Assembly (NCBI RefSeq): GCF_003001955.1
Contig: NZ_PVNH01000003.1
Coordinates: 1 to 64,000 of the forward strand
DNA from: Prauserella shujinwangii
Lineage (GTDB): Bacteria; Actinomycetota; Actinomycetes; Mycobacteriales; Pseudonocardiaceae
Length of the DNA: 64,000 bases
Direction of reading: 5' to 3'
The notes below the pieces were generated by a model that did no database searches, was not told the DNA's origin, and saw only the letters and a list, made by a program, of their open reading frames with translations. Every line of letters starts with the position of its first letter. Position 1 is the stretch's first letter. This document shows, piece by piece, positions 9,861-19,253 of the stretch. Both the position numbers and the translations under genes were made by a program.

Positions 9861-9876
9861 GACCGGTCGGTATACC
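9861..9876 (+). promoter_or_regulatory. Promoter with TetR-type operator for the adjacent regulator
   Basis: GACCGGTC (9861-9868) is a perfect 8-bp palindrome and partly overlaps a wider ACCGGTCGGT element. TATACC at 9871-9876 is a good -10 placed 8 nt before the GTG start, so the transcript would be leaderless or nearly so. The overlap of palindrome and -10 fits TetR autorepression (inference). Confidence 0.5.
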
Positions 9877-9884
9877 TTCGGGGG

Positions 9885-10457
9885 GTGACCGACGAACTGA
9901 CGTTGACCCCGGCCGCCGAGCGCGTGCTCGACGTCGCCGGGCGGCTGTTCTACGACAACGGCATCCACGCCGTCGGCGTCGAGTCGATCGCCAGCGAGGC
10001 GGGGGTCACGAAGAAGACCCTCTACGACCGGTTCGGCTCCAAGGACGCGCTGATCGCCTGCTACCTGCGCCGCCGGGACGAGCGGTGGCGGGAGCACGTG
10101 GTGAGCGTCGTCGAGCAGCGGGGCCGGATGACGCCCGCCCGGCGGCTGCTGCTCGTGTTCGACGCGCTCGAGGAGTGGATCGCGACGGAGAACACGCGCG
10201 GCTGCGCGTTCCTCAACGCCCAGGCCGAGCTGCCGGACGGCACGCACCCCGGGCGGGAGATCATCCGCGAGCAGAAGCTGTGGATGCTCGATTACCTGCG
10301 CGCGCTCGCGCGAGAGGCCGGGGTGCGCAACCCGCGCAAGGTGGCCACCTCCCTGCTCGTGCTGCTCGAGGGCGCTACGGTCACCGCCGCGCTGGGGGTG
10401 GTGCCGGGCGCGGTCGGCAACGCGAAGGAGGTCGCGCGCCAGATCGTCGAGGGCTAG
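9885..10457 (+). CDS. TetR/AcrR family transcriptional regulator
   Basis: 190 aa from GTG 9885. The N-terminal helix-turn-helix spans residues 10-55: AAERVLDVAGRLFYDNGIHAVGVESIASEAGVTKKTLYDRFGSKDALI. The C-terminal ligand domain contains ENTRGCAFLNAQAELPDGTHPGREIIREQK, a pattern seen in the TetR subfamily with a GCxFxNA motif. It probably represses its own promoter and neighbouring genes. The adjacent monooxygenase is a pseudogene, so its present target is unclear. Confidence 0.9.
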   Translation: MTDELTLTPAAERVLDVAGRLFYDNGIHAVGVESIASEAGVTKKTLYDRFGSKDALIACYLRRRDERWREHVVSVVEQRGRMTPARRLLLVFDALEEWIATENTRGCAFLNAQAELPDGTHPGREIIREQKLWMLDYLRALAREAGVRNPRKVATSLLVLLEGATVTAALGVVPGAVGNAKEVARQIVEG

Positions 10458-10854
10458 TGCCAGGCGAGCCCGGCCCGGTAGTCGTACACCTCCCGGTCCG
10501 CCTTGCCCGACCCGGCCGAGCGGAGCACGAGCGGCAGGACGGCGTCGCGGACCACCCTTCCGACCGGACCCGCCGCCTTGCCGCTGTGCATGCGCGCGGC
10601 CCGCTTGATGATCCGTTCCACCCGCGGCCTGCGCGTGGCCTCGAACTCGGCGAACGCCGCCTCGTGCCCTGCGTGCCCGCGCAGGCACCTGGCCAGCACC
10701 ACCGCGTCCTCCACGGACAGTGACGCGCCCTGGCCGGATGTCGGCGTCGGCGCGTGTGCGGCGTCCCCGATGACGAGCATCCGCCCCCGGTGCCACCGCG
10801 GCAGGTGCGGGACCGAGTGCATCCGATGACCAGTGCCGTACGTGGACTGTTCAT
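10454..10854 (-). pseudogene. FAD-dependent monooxygenase remnant with internal deletion
   Basis: The true N-terminus (MNSPRTALVIG, the first strand of a Rossmann fold) starts at ATG 10854 and its reading frame runs straight into out-of-frame sequence. The C-terminal third is intact in another frame from about 10822: MLVIGDAAHAPTPTSGQGASLSVEDAVVLARCL, the second FAD-binding motif of PHBH-type hydroxylases. A normal enzyme has about 380-400 residues; here about 240 residues from the middle, including GxGxxG and the substrate domain, are missing. The ATG overlaps the stop of the preceding padR remnant (ATGA), so the two formed an operon. The monooxygenase cannot be functional. Confidence 0.85.
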
Positions 10855-11308
10855 GTTTCCGGTGCCTCCTCGGTGTGGAACGCCGCCCACTGCCTGCTCC
10901 AGCCGTGCTCGGGATCGGTGATCCGGTCGACGAACTCGTGGACGAAGCGAACCTCGGCGTCGAGCAGGGCGATCCGGTACTCCTCCTCCACGAGGAACAG
11001 CGGGTGCACCCCGTCCGCGAGTGCGCCGTCGATCACCTCCCGGATCTCGGCGAGCTCGGTGCCCAGCAGCCGTGCCCGCTCGCGGAGCAGGGGGACGACC
11101 TCGTCCGGGGGAGCGCGGCGATCAGGGACAGTGCCGCGACGAACCTGGGGTATTCGTGTTCCGGTGTGCCGACGAGCTCGCGGAGCCAGTCGCGCAGCTC
11201 CCGCCTGCCCGCGTCGGTGAGGGCGTAGACGGTGCGCTCGGGCCGCTGGGTGAGATACGCCAGCACGGCGAGTCCCAGCAGGTTGCCGACCTTCCGCTTC
11301 CGCGCTAC
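10851..11308 (-). pseudogene. PadR family regulator, broken by three lesions
   Basis: The start reads GTA at 11306-11308 where GTG would be expected, 5 nt after a good GGAGGG site. Translation gives ARKRKVGNLLGLAVLAYLTQRP, the normal PadR N-terminus, joined directly to ERTVYALTDAGRRELRDWLRELV. The recognition-helix region (about 45-50 residues that normally lie between the two RP motifs) is deleted. After SLIAALP a one-base loss in a C-run (5 C at about 11107-11111, where 6 would keep frame) shifts the C-terminal domain, PDEVVPLLRERARLLGTELAEIREVI, into another frame. The gene is therefore inactive. Confidence 0.82.
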
Positions 11309-11325
11309 GGCTGCCCTCCGTCGTC

Positions 11326-11345
11326 AATAGTCAGAGTCAACTATT
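11326..11345. promoter_or_regulatory. Inverted repeat upstream of the padR remnant, probable old PadR operator
   Basis: AATAGT and ACTATT are exact inverted copies separated by 8 bp, the spacing seen in PadR operators (ATGT-N8-ACAT). It lies just upstream of the padR remnant. Binding is inferred; with padR broken it has no local partner. Confidence 0.45.
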
Positions 11346-11359
11346 CGCGGCGGGTCCGG

Positions 11360-13384
11360 TCAGGCGTCGTCCGCCCAGCGCAGCGTGGCGTCGAGGTGCT
11401 CGGCGAGCACGGGGGACAGCGTCGCCATGTAGCTCGCCGTCACGTGGTTGTCATCGAGGTAGACGAGCACGTTCCCGATCACCGGCCGGCACGCGTCCTC
11501 TGGGCAGAAGTACTCGCTGAGGTCGAGGAACGACACGCCGGGCGGCAGGTCGAGGCCCGCGTAGGGCGGCTCGGTCGCGTACAGCTCGCTCCGCGGGATC
11601 CGGCACCGCGCGGCGTCCGCGCCGTGCCGCTCCACGCACGCCGACGGCTCGAAGTCGTACCGGGGGTTGTCCCGCATCGCCACCACGGGGATCCCCGCCT
11701 CGGCGAGCCGGTGCCACTGCTCCACGTAGCCGGGTGGCGTCCACTCGGTCAGCCCCGGCCGCACGTCCCTGGTCGCCATCGTGACCACGGCGTCCGGCCG
11801 CATCTCCAGCAGTTCCGCGACCACGGCCTCGTTCCAGTCCAGGCACGTCCGGTCGCCGGGAGCGTTCTCGGACCCGGTCGACAGCGGGCAGCCGCCCCGG
11901 CCCATCGAGATGATCTCCCAGTTCCGCTCCTCGGCGATGGGCGCGAGCGCCCCGATGTACTGCTGGGAGTGCGAGTCACCGGCCACGACGATCCGGCGGT
12001 CCGGCGGACCCGCCGCGCCGGTGGTGCAGACGACCAGCTCGGGGTGGCGGGGCGAGATCGTGCAGTCCGGCTCCTCGAACGCCACGAACTCGTCGCGCAG
12101 CGCGATGAACGGCGGCACGATCGGCCGTTCCTCGTCGAGGAGCGGGAACTCCTTCGACACGGCCCGCGCACCGGGGATGCCCGGATCGTCGGGCGAGAGG
12201 ACGAACGCCGCCTTGTGCTGGCTCACCAGCTGCCAGCCGCCCGCGACGAGCAGCACGGGCGCGAGCGCCAGCGCGCCGAACCGGTACGCGCCCCAGCGGG
12301 TGGTGACCCCGATCCGCGAGTCGCGCACGGGCGTCTCGACGAGGTGGTACGTCAGTGCCGCGAGGCCCACCGACAGCCCGACGAGCATCGCGCCGTCCCA
12401 CCAGCCCACGGTCGCCGTGTCGCGCGCGACGAGGTAGCAGATCAGCACGGGCCAGTGCCACAGGTAGAGGGCATAGCTGAGGTCGCCGAGGTAGGTCAGC
12501 GGCCGCGCGGAGAGGAACCGGTCGGCGCCCACCCTGCTGCCCGTCGCGCCCGCGAGCAGCACCAGCACCGCCGACAGCGTCGGCCACAGCGCCGCGTAGC
12601 CCGGGAAGACGCTGCCGATCCGCAGCACCAGCCCGCAGAGCACCAGCCCGGCGACGCCCAGCCAGCCGAGCACGATGCGCACCGTGCGGGGCAGCGCGAC
12701 CCGGTCGATGCCGAGGGCCAGCAGCCCGCCGAGCGCGAACTCCCAGATCCGGGTGAGCGAGGTGAAGTAGGCGAGCGGCTGGTTCACCGCCGTCAGCCAC
12801 ACCGAGTACGCCAGCGATCCGGCGAACAGCGCCAGCAGGCACACGGCGAGCGTGCGCCGCAGGCCGAGGCCGGCGCGGCGGGCGAGCAGCGCCACCGCGG
12901 CGACCAGCACCGGCCACACCACGTAGAACTGGCCCTGGATGGACAGCGACCAGAAGTGCTGCACCACGCTGGCCGTGTCGTGCTGGGCGAAGTAGTCGAC
13001 GGAGTTCGCCGCGAGCCGCCAGTTCTCCACGAACAGTGCCGAGGCGACGACCTCGCGGATCGTGTCGAACCAGCGGTGTTGCGGCAGCACGGCGACGGCC
13101 AGCGCCATGGTCGCCAGCAGCACGGTCAGCGCGGCGGGAAACAGCCGCTTGATGACTCGTCCCCACAGCGGCCGGAACTCGATCCGGCCCCGGGCCGCCG
13201 CCCGCGCGAGCTGGCCGGTGAGCAGGAAGCCCGAGATCACGAAGAAGACGTCGACGCCGCCGGAGATCCGGTCCAGCCACACGTGGTAGGCGACGACGAG
13301 CAGGGCCGCGACCGCCCGCAGCCCCTGCAGTTCGGTCCGGTAGCGCCGGGCGGGCTCGGCCGCGCGGCCGCGAAGCGGTGACAT
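11360..13384 (-). CDS. Membrane O-acyltransferase (acyltransferase-3) with C-terminal SGNH domain
   Basis: 674 aa from ATG 13384, which follows a GAGGGG site. Residues 15-380 form the acyltransferase-3 domain with about ten transmembrane helices and the conserved YRTELQGLRAVAALLVVAYHVW start, the DVFFVISGFLLTG motif, FWSLSIQGQFYVVWP and LGDLSYALYLWHWPVLI. The C-terminal part (about 430-674) is an extracytoplasmic SGNH hydrolase-like domain with IVVAGDSHSQQYIG (catalytic Ser) and YLDDNHVTASYM (Asp-x-x-His). Proteins of this OafA type move acyl groups across the membrane onto surface glycans or secreted compounds. The acceptor is unknown here. It is monocistronic. Confidence 0.9.
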   Translation of the reverse strand: MSPLRGRAAEPARRYRTELQGLRAVAALLVVAYHVWLDRISGGVDVFFVISGFLLTGQLARAAARGRIEFRPLWGRVIKRLFPAALTVLLATMALAVAVLPQHRWFDTIREVVASALFVENWRLAANSVDYFAQHDTASVVQHFWSLSIQGQFYVVWPVLVAAVALLARRAGLGLRRTLAVCLLALFAGSLAYSVWLTAVNQPLAYFTSLTRIWEFALGGLLALGIDRVALPRTVRIVLGWLGVAGLVLCGLVLRIGSVFPGYAALWPTLSAVLVLLAGATGSRVGADRFLSARPLTYLGDLSYALYLWHWPVLICYLVARDTATVGWWDGAMLVGLSVGLAALTYHLVETPVRDSRIGVTTRWGAYRFGALALAPVLLVAGGWQLVSQHKAAFVLSPDDPGIPGARAVSKEFPLLDEERPIVPPFIALRDEFVAFEEPDCTISPRHPELVVCTTGAAGPPDRRIVVAGDSHSQQYIGALAPIAEERNWEIISMGRGGCPLSTGSENAPGDRTCLDWNEAVVAELLEMRPDAVVTMATRDVRPGLTEWTPPGYVEQWHRLAEAGIPVVAMRDNPRYDFEPSACVERHGADAARCRIPRSELYATEPPYAGLDLPPGVSFLDLSEYFCPEDACRPVIGNVLVYLDDNHVTASYMATLSPVLAEHLDATLRWADDA

Positions 13385-13513
13385 CCTCGACTTCCCCTCG
13401 TGCTCACCGCGAGCGCTGCGCCCCGGTTCACCCAAACCGGGCGCACGATACCGGTCCCGCCGATCGCCTCCGGCGGCCCACCACGGGTGGCGTGACCCGC
13501 TAGTCTCCCCGGC

Positions 13514-14523
13514 ATGGGCAGGCTGACGATGGGCGATCTCACCGACACGGAGCGTGCGGTGGTCGGCGCCCTCGGCACCGGGACGTGGCTGGACCTCGGG
13601 GAGCACCGCGATCCGGTGGTGCGGGCGGAGCTGATCCGGCAACTGGCCGCAGGCTGGTTCGCCTGGCCCGGTGACGAGCTGCCCGATCCGCGCGGCATCC
13701 GGCTCCGCGGGGCGCGGATCCCGGACGTACTCGATCTGTCCGAAATGGAATCCAGTCTGCCGTTGCGGCTCGTCGACTGCCAGGTATCCGGCCCGGTTCT
13801 GTTGATCGGCAGCAGACTGTGCACAGTGGACATGTCGGGTCTGGAGGCCGGAGGCGTCGCCGCGCAGGAACTGAGGCTGGAGCGCAGCCTCCTGCTGCGC
13901 CGGGCCCGGCTGCGGGCCACGAGCTCCTACGCCGCGCTGCACCTGGGTGGCAGCGACCTCGGCGGAAGGCTCGACCTCGGCGGCGCCGAGCTGATCAGCC
14001 CGGAAGGCTCCGCCCTGGGCGCGAGCAACCTGCGCGCGGGCGGCGGCGTGTTCCTCACCGAGGGGTTCCGTGCCGAGGGCAGGGGCGAGCTGGGCACGGT
14101 GCGGCTGCCGGGCGCGGAGCTCGGCGGGCAGCTGAACATGAGCGGGGCGCGGGTGACCAATCCCAAACTACGCGAGCCAGCCGTACTTCCAGCTCGCCGC
14201 CGCCCACGGCGCCACCGGGCACGAACGAGACGTCCGCCGGGTCCACATCGCGCGGCAGAAGGACCTGCTGCGGCGCGGGGAGCTCCGGGCTGACGGCACG
14301 GGCGGGCGGCACCCCGTGCTCGACCGTGGAAGAGGTCGGGCTGGCGCTGGCCGCCGCGGCGCCGCTCGTGCGGATCGACGGCCCCCAGCGCTGCCTGATC
14401 GACACGGCGACCGGCGCGGGCCAGGCCGTGCTCGCCGCGACCTGGGCGCTGCAGGTCCTCGTCTGGGCCTTGCTCACCCTGTTCGTCGCCGGCTTCACCG
14501 GCCTGGTCCGCCGGTCACCGTGA
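13514..14523 (+). pseudogene. Degraded beta-helix-like repeat protein (actinomycete membrane-associated oxidoreductase type)
   Basis: Coding signal continues through three frames. The first runs from ATG 13514 to about 14165 (LRGARIPDVLDLSEMESSLPL, LRLERSLLLRRARLRA, LGGRLDLGGAELI, GGQLNMSGARVTNP), a pentapeptide/beta-helix-like array. The second runs from 14166 (NYASQPYFQLAAAHGATGHERDVRRV, IARQKDLLRRGEL). The third runs from about 14326 (VEEVGLALAAAAPLVRIDG, then a C-terminal transmembrane helix). Intact relatives read these parts in one frame with more material between. At least two frameshifts or deletions have occurred. The original function is unknown. Confidence 0.75.
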
Positions 14524-14526
14524 GCG

Positions 14527-15924
14527 CTACCGGCCGCCGCGGGCCATCCGCAGCACGTCCAGCGCCTCGTCCAGCTGTGCCTCGGTGAGCTTGCCCTCGG
14601 CGACGTATCCGCGCTCGAGCACGACCTCGCGGATGGGCTTCAGCTCCGCGAGCGCCTGCTTGGCGACGGCCGCCGCCTCCTCGTAGCCGAGGTAGGCGTT
14701 GAGCGGTGTCACGATCGACGGCGAGCCCTCGGCGAAGGCACGGGCCCGCTCGACGTTGACGGTGAGCCCCGCGAACACCTTGTCGGCCAGCAGCCGGGAC
14801 ACGGCGGCGAGCAGGCGCGCCGACTCCAGCACGTTGCGGGCGATCACCGGCAGGTTCACGTTGAGCTGGAAGTTGCCCTGCGCACCGGCGAACGCGACGG
14901 CGGCGTCGTTGCCGATCACCTGCGCCACCACCTGCAGCGTCGCCTCGGGGATCACCGGGTTGACCTTGCCCGGCATGATCGACGATCCCGGCTGCAGGTC
15001 CGGCAGCGCCAGCTCGGCGAGGCCCGTGCGCGGGCCCGAGCCCAGCCAGCGCAGGTCGTTGGCGACCTTGTTCAGGGACACGGCGACCGTGCGGAGGTGG
15101 CCGGAGGTCTCGACGACCCCGTCCTGGGCGGCCTGCGCCTCGAAGTGGTCCCTGGCCTCCGTCAGCGGCAGCCCCGTGACGTTGGCCAGCTCGTCGGCGA
15201 CCGCGGCGCCGAACCCGGCCGGCGCGTTCAGGCCCGAGCCGACCGCGGTGCCGCCGATGGGCAGCTCACCGAGCCGGGGCAGGCCGCTGCGCAGCCGCTC
15301 GATGCCGAACCGGACCTGCGCGGCCCACGCACCCGCCTCCTGGCCGAACGTGATCGGCACCGCGTCCATCAGGTGCGTCCGCCCGGACTTCACGACGTCC
15401 TGCCACTCGGCGGCCCGCCGCTCGATCACGGTCGCCAGGTGGTCGAGCGCGGGGATCACGTCGGTCAGCACCGCCTCGGTGGCGGCGACGCGGATCGTGG
15501 TGGGGAACGTGTCGTTCGACGACTGCGAGGCGTTCACGTGGTCGTTCGGGTGCACGTCCCGCCCGAGCGCACGCGTGGCGAGCGTCGCGATGACCTCGTT
15601 GGCGTTCATGTTCGACGACGTTCCCGAGCCGGTCTGGAAGACGTCGATCGGGAAGTGCGCGTCGTGCCTGCCCTCGGCCACCTCGTCGGCCGCGCTCGCG
15701 ATCGCCGCCGCCAGGTCGGCGTCCAGCACACCGAGCCGGGCGTTGACGCGCGCCGCCGCGGCCTTGAGCAGGCCGAGCGCGCGGATCTGCGCGCGTTCGA
15801 GACCGCGGCCGGAGATCGGGAAGTTCTCCACGGCGCGCTGCGTCTGCGCCCGGTAGAGGGCATCGGCGGGCACCCGCACCTCGCCCATCGTGTCGTGCTC
15901 GATCCGGTATTCCTGTTCAGCCAT
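14527..15924 (-). CDS. fumC: Class II fumarate hydratase
   Basis: 465 aa from ATG 15924; longer in-frame extensions are not conserved. It interconverts fumarate and malate in the TCA cycle without an iron-sulfur cluster. Visible motifs: [53 protein letters not shown] (catalytic His), and the fumarase/aspartase signature [15 protein letters not shown] containing the catalytic Ser loop. The match to class II fumarases is complete over the whole length. It corresponds to Rv1098c in the syntenic M. tuberculosis segment, where glpX is also nearby. Confidence 0.95.
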   Translation of the reverse strand: MAEQEYRIEHDTMGEVRVPADALYRAQTQRAVENFPISGRGLERAQIRALGLLKAAAARVNARLGVLDADLAAAIASAADEVAEGRHDAHFPIDVFQTGSGTSSNMNANEVIATLATRALGRDVHPNDHVNASQSSNDTFPTTIRVAATEAVLTDVIPALDHLATVIERRAAEWQDVVKSGRTHLMDAVPITFGQEAGAWAAQVRFGIERLRSGLPRLGELPIGGTAVGSGLNAPAGFGAAVADELANVTGLPLTEARDHFEAQAAQDGVVETSGHLRTVAVSLNKVANDLRWLGSGPRTGLAELALPDLQPGSSIMPGKVNPVIPEATLQVVAQVIGNDAAVAFAGAQGNFQLNVNLPVIARNVLESARLLAAVSRLLADKVFAGLTVNVERARAFAEGSPSIVTPLNAYLGYEEAAAVAKQALAELKPIREVVLERGYVAEGKLTEAQLDEALDVLRMARGGR

Positions 15925-16021
15925 GGCGCCAGTCTGGCCCAGCGCGGGTGCCGACGCCCGGTGTCGTGGCGCACTAGGCTGGTGGCGACTGCCACCCACC
16001 ACGGCGGAAGGAAGGTGAGCC

Positions 16022-17008
16022 ATGAGCTCGCCCGAGCAGCTGACGGTCGACGTGCTGATCGTCGGTGCCGGCCCGACCGGGCTCTTCGCGGCGTACTACG
16101 CGGGTTTCCGGGGGCTGTCGATGGCGGTCGTCGACTCGCTGCCGGAAGCAGGCGGCCAGATCACGGCCATGTACCCGGAGAAGATGATCTACGACGTCGC
16201 GGGCTTCCCCGCGGTCCGCGGCCGCGACCTCGTCAACGGGCTCGTCCAGCAGGCCGCGCCCTGGCAGCCGACCTACCTGCTCGAACGGAAGGCGGTCCGG
16301 CTCGACGACACCGAGACCGGGCTGGCGATGACGCTGGACGGCGGCGACGTCGTGCACGCCGGTGCCGTGCTGATCACGGCGGGGATCGGGGAGTTCACGC
16401 CGCGCCCGCTGCCCGCGGGGGACGGCTGGCTCGGTCAGGGCATGGTCCACTTCGTGCCGGAGCTCGACAAGCACCGGGACGAGGACGTGATCGTGGTCGG
16501 CGGCGGCGACTCCGCGTTCGACTGGGCGCTGGCGCTGCGGCCGATCGCGTCGAGCGTGGCCCTCGTGCACCGGAGGGCGAAGTTCCGCGCGGCCGAGTCG
16601 ATCGTGCGGGAGGCGCGCGAGTCGGGGATCCGCATCATCACCGACGCCGAGGTGCGCGCGCTGCGCGAGAACGGCGAGGGCAAGCTCGCGGAGGTCGACG
16701 TCGAGCTCAGGAGCGGGGAGTGGCTGACCCTGCCCGCGCAGACGGTGGTCGCCGCCCTCGGCTTCACCGCGGACCTGGGGCCGATCGAGAACTGGGGGCT
16801 GGAGATCCACCAGCGGGCCATCGCGGTGGACACCACGATGGCCACCAAGCGGGACCGGGTCTACGCGGCGGGCGACGTGGCGTCCTATCCGGGCAAGGTG
16901 AAGCTGATCGCCACCGGCTTCGGCGAGGCCGCCACGGCGATCAACAACATCGCGGTGGCTCTCAACCCCGGCGCGCACCTGTTCCCCGGCCACTCCAGCG
17001 ACATGTAG
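16022..17008 (+). CDS. Ferredoxin/flavodoxin-NADP+ reductase of the thioredoxin-reductase-like type
   Basis: 328 aa; GGAAGGAAGG precedes the ATG. It has the FAD site [18 protein letters not shown] (11-28) and the NADP(H) site [15 protein letters not shown] (about 156-170). The C-terminal FAD-contact motif is [32 protein letters not shown]. The redox CxxC of thioredoxin reductases is absent ([11 protein letters not shown] lies there), which places it with YumC-like ferredoxin-NADP reductases. It probably shuttles electrons between NADPH and ferredoxins in the cytoplasm. Its 3' end is followed by a hairpin of the repeat family described at 17011. Confidence 0.88.
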   Translation: MSSPEQLTVDVLIVGAGPTGLFAAYYAGFRGLSMAVVDSLPEAGGQITAMYPEKMIYDVAGFPAVRGRDLVNGLVQQAAPWQPTYLLERKAVRLDDTETGLAMTLDGGDVVHAGAVLITAGIGEFTPRPLPAGDGWLGQGMVHFVPELDKHRDEDVIVVGGGDSAFDWALALRPIASSVALVHRRAKFRAAESIVREARESGIRIITDAEVRALRENGEGKLAEVDVELRSGEWLTLPAQTVVAALGFTADLGPIENWGLEIHQRAIAVDTTMATKRDRVYAAGDVASYPGKVKLIATGFGEAATAINNIAVALNPGAHLFPGHSSDM

Positions 17009-17010
17009 CC

Positions 17011-17056
17011 GTCGTGAGTGGGGAACGTGGTGAGAACGACGTTCTTCACTCCCGAG
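17011..17056. repeat. Convergent-end palindromic repeat, copy 1
   Basis: GAGTGGGGAACGT (17016-17028) pairs with ACGTTCTTCACTC (17039-17051) using two G-U pairs, around the loop GGTGAGAACG. The core AACGTGGTGAGAACGACGTT recurs at 45.7 kb with a single change and in shortened form at 51.7 kb. It lies at convergent gene ends and covers the stop codon of the protease gene on the minus strand. It probably acts as a bidirectional terminator. Confidence 0.7.
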
Positions 17057-17813
17057 TGTGCGAGGTGATCCAGGTGCCGTAGGCGACGGCGGAGGTGTAG
17101 ATCGACGGGGCCGTCGCGCATTTCGCGTCGTCGTTGCCGGGCCTGCTGGACACGCCCAGCAGCCGCCACGTGCCGTCCACCCGCGCGATCTCGGGTCCGC
17201 CGGAGTCGCCGTAACAGGCGCCCGAGTCGCCACCGGGGTTGTCGGTGCACAGCTCGGCCGCGTGGTCGAACGCGGACTCGCAGCGGGAACCGTCCACGAT
17301 GGACGTGTCGAGCTGCTGCAGCGTCACCGGGCTCTGCCCGCAGCCCTCGGCCGGGCACGTCTGGCCCCAGCCGAGGATCCGGGTCGCCGTCCCCGCCGAG
17401 GTGTCCGAGCCGAGGGGGATCGGCGCCGGGGTCGCGGGTTCGGCCAGCCGGACGAGCGCGATGTCGGCGCCCGCACCGTCCGGATCGTACGCACGGTGCA
17501 CGACGAACCCGGCCGCCCGGCGGGTCTCACCACCCGCCGTGCGGTCGTTGCTGCCGATCCGCGCCGTCACCTCCGCGGGTTCCCTGCCCTGCACGCAGTG
17601 CGCGGCCGTCAGCACCGAGTCCGGCGTGACGAGGGAGGCCCCGCAGAAGTGCTCGCCCGAGGACAGCTGCAGCGACACGATGAACGGGTACGGCTCGTCG
17701 GCGTCCTCGCCCCCGACGATGCCGGGCTGCGTGGCCACTGCGGGAGCCGCGGTCGCGCAGGCCAGCATCAGGATCGCGGCGAGTGCGCCCGCCGCGCGGC
17801 ACAGGCGGCCCAT
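17046..17813 (-). CDS. Secreted trypsin-like serine protease (S1 family)
   Basis: 255 aa. The signal peptide (residues 1-28) ends at an AVA site before TQPGIVGGEDADEPYPFIVSLQ, the typical trypsin N-terminus. The catalytic triad is complete: His in TAAHC, Asp in GADIALVRL, Ser in CYGDSGGP. Six or more Cys can make the usual disulfides. The start ATG overlaps the stop of glpX by one base (TGATG), so it is translated from the glpX transcript although the functions seem unrelated. The stop codon lies in the right arm of a repeat hairpin. The protein acts outside the cell, with unknown substrates. Confidence 0.9.
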   Translation of the reverse strand: MGRLCRAAGALAAILMLACATAAPAVATQPGIVGGEDADEPYPFIVSLQLSSGEHFCGASLVTPDSVLTAAHCVQGREPAEVTARIGSNDRTAGGETRRAAGFVVHRAYDPDGAGADIALVRLAEPATPAPIPLGSDTSAGTATRILGWGQTCPAEGCGQSPVTLQQLDTSIVDGSRCESAFDHAAELCTDNPGGDSGACYGDSGGPEIARVDGTWRLLGVSSRPGNDDAKCATAPSIYTSAVAYGTWITSHTRE

Positions 17814-18883
17814 CAGGGCAGCGGCGGGACGGCGTCGTCGGCGTTCGGGACGCCGTCGAAGTCGACCGAGGAGTAGCCGCGCAGCTTGGTCAGCCGGTGG
17901 TAGCCGTCGATGAGGCGGACGGTGCCCGACTTGGAGCGCATCACGATCGACTGCGTGGTGGCGCCCCCCGCGCGGTAGTGCACGCCCCGCAGCAGGTCGC
18001 CGTCGGTGACGCCGGTGGCGCAGAAGAACACGTTGTCCCCGCGCACGAGGTCGTCCGTGGTGAGGATGCGCTCGACGTCGTGCCCGGCCGCCCTGGCCTT
18101 CTCCCGCTCCTCGTCGTCCTTCGGCCACAGCCTGCCCTGCAGTTCGCCGCCGAGGCACTTCATCGCGCACGCGGCGATGATGCCCTCCGGCGTGCCGCCG
18201 ATGCCCAGCAGCAGGTCCACGCCGGTCGTCGGGCGGGCGGCGGCGATCGCGCCGGCCACGTCACCGTCGCTGATGAACCGGATACGGGCGCCCGCCTCGC
18301 GGACCTCCTTCACGATCTGCTCGTGCCGGGGCCGGTCCAGGATGCAGACGGTCACGTCGGAGACGCTGCTGTGCTTGGCCCTGGCCACGCGGCGGATGTT
18401 CTCCGCGATCGGCGCCGAGAGGTCCACCGTGCCCGCCGCCTCGGGACCGACGGCGAGCTTCTCCATGTAGAACACCGCCGACGGGTCGAACATCGCCCCG
18501 CGCTCCGCCACCGCGAGCACCGCGAGCGCGTTCGGCATGCCCTTCGCCATCAGCGTCGTGCCGTCGATGGGATCCACGGCGACGTCGCAGTCGGGTCCGT
18601 TGCCGTTGCCGACCTCCTCGCCGTTGAACAGCATGGGCGCCTCGTCCTTCTCGCCCTCGCCGATCACGACGACGCCGTGCATCGACACGGTGCCGATCAG
18701 CTGGCGCATGGCGTCCACCGCGGCGCCGTCGCCGCCGTTCTTGTCGCCCTTGCCGACCCAGCGGCCCGCGGCCATGGCGGCCGCCTCGGTGACCCGCACC
18801 AGTTCCATCGCCAGGTTGCGGTCCGGCGCCTCGGGCTTTCTCGGCGTCCCAGCGGACTGCTCAGCCTGCTCTGCGGCGGTCAT
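17813..18883 (-). CDS. glpX: Class II fructose-1,6-bisphosphatase
   Basis: 356 aa, full length for GlpX (Rv1099c type). It removes the 1-phosphate of fructose-1,6-bisphosphate in gluconeogenesis. Motifs: [36 protein letters not shown] (metal ligands), the lithium-sensitive phosphatase signature [16 protein letters not shown], and SDGDVAGAI with GIGGTPEG near the sugar site. Actinobacteria usually rely on this enzyme alone for gluconeogenesis. The spacer of about 87 bp to xseB holds its promoter. A secreted protease gene is coupled at its 3' end. Confidence 0.95.
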   Translation of the reverse strand: MTAAEQAEQSAGTPRKPEAPDRNLAMELVRVTEAAAMAAGRWVGKGDKNGGDGAAVDAMRQLIGTVSMHGVVVIGEGEKDEAPMLFNGEEVGNGNGPDCDVAVDPIDGTTLMAKGMPNALAVLAVAERGAMFDPSAVFYMEKLAVGPEAAGTVDLSAPIAENIRRVARAKHSSVSDVTVCILDRPRHEQIVKEVREAGARIRFISDGDVAGAIAAARPTTGVDLLLGIGGTPEGIIAACAMKCLGGELQGRLWPKDDEEREKARAAGHDVERILTTDDLVRGDNVFFCATGVTDGDLLRGVHYRAGGATTQSIVMRSKSGTVRLIDGYHRLTKLRGYSSVDFDGVPNADDAVPPLP

Positions 18884-18970
18884 GGTGCCCTCCCGGATCG
18901 ACGCGACAGTGCTTACCGGAATCTTCTCAGATACCCGGCCGGTCCGACGGTCATGCGCCCGTTGTGAACA

Positions 18971-19243
18971 TCACTCACGGTCGCTGCCGGTGTTCGCGCC
19001 GTCGCCGCCCGGCTCGTCCGCGCCGCCGTTGTCCTCGACGCTGGCCAGCGCCGCCTCGATCCGCTCGCGAGCACCCTCCAGGTGCCGCTCGCACAGCTTG
19101 GCCAGGTGTTCGCCCTTCTCCCACAGCGCGAGCGAATCCTCGAGGGACAACCCGCCGGCCTCCAGGTCGCGGACCACCTGGATCAGCTGGTCACGGGCAT
19201 CCTCGTAGCCGAGTTCGGTGCGGTCGCCGTTCGCTTCGCTCAC
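18971..19243 (-). CDS. xseB: Exodeoxyribonuclease VII small subunit
   Basis: 90 aa. Typical helical hairpin of Xse[53 protein letters not shown]. The C-terminal 25 residues are acidic and Gly-rich, probably disordered. It forms a complex with XseA to degrade single-stranded DNA. One unrelated ORF (19254-19727) separates it from xseA, where most genomes have the two genes adjacent. Confidence 0.93.
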   Translation of the reverse strand: MSEANGDRTELGYEDARDQLIQVVRDLEAGGLSLEDSLALWEKGEHLAKLCERHLEGARERIEAALASVEDNGGADEPGGDGANTGSDRE

Positions 19244-19253
19244 TGTGTCCGTC

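Noticed and set aside
8450-10723. Plus-strand frame of 757 codons over ligB and tetR
   Set aside because: It is a shadow of ligB; no domain is recognisable. Only the TetR part in a neighbouring frame is real.
11021-13381. Plus-strand frame of 786 codons over the acyltransferase
   Set aside because: Mirror frame of the acyltransferase-SGNH gene, with His/Arg/Gln-rich low-complexity sequence.
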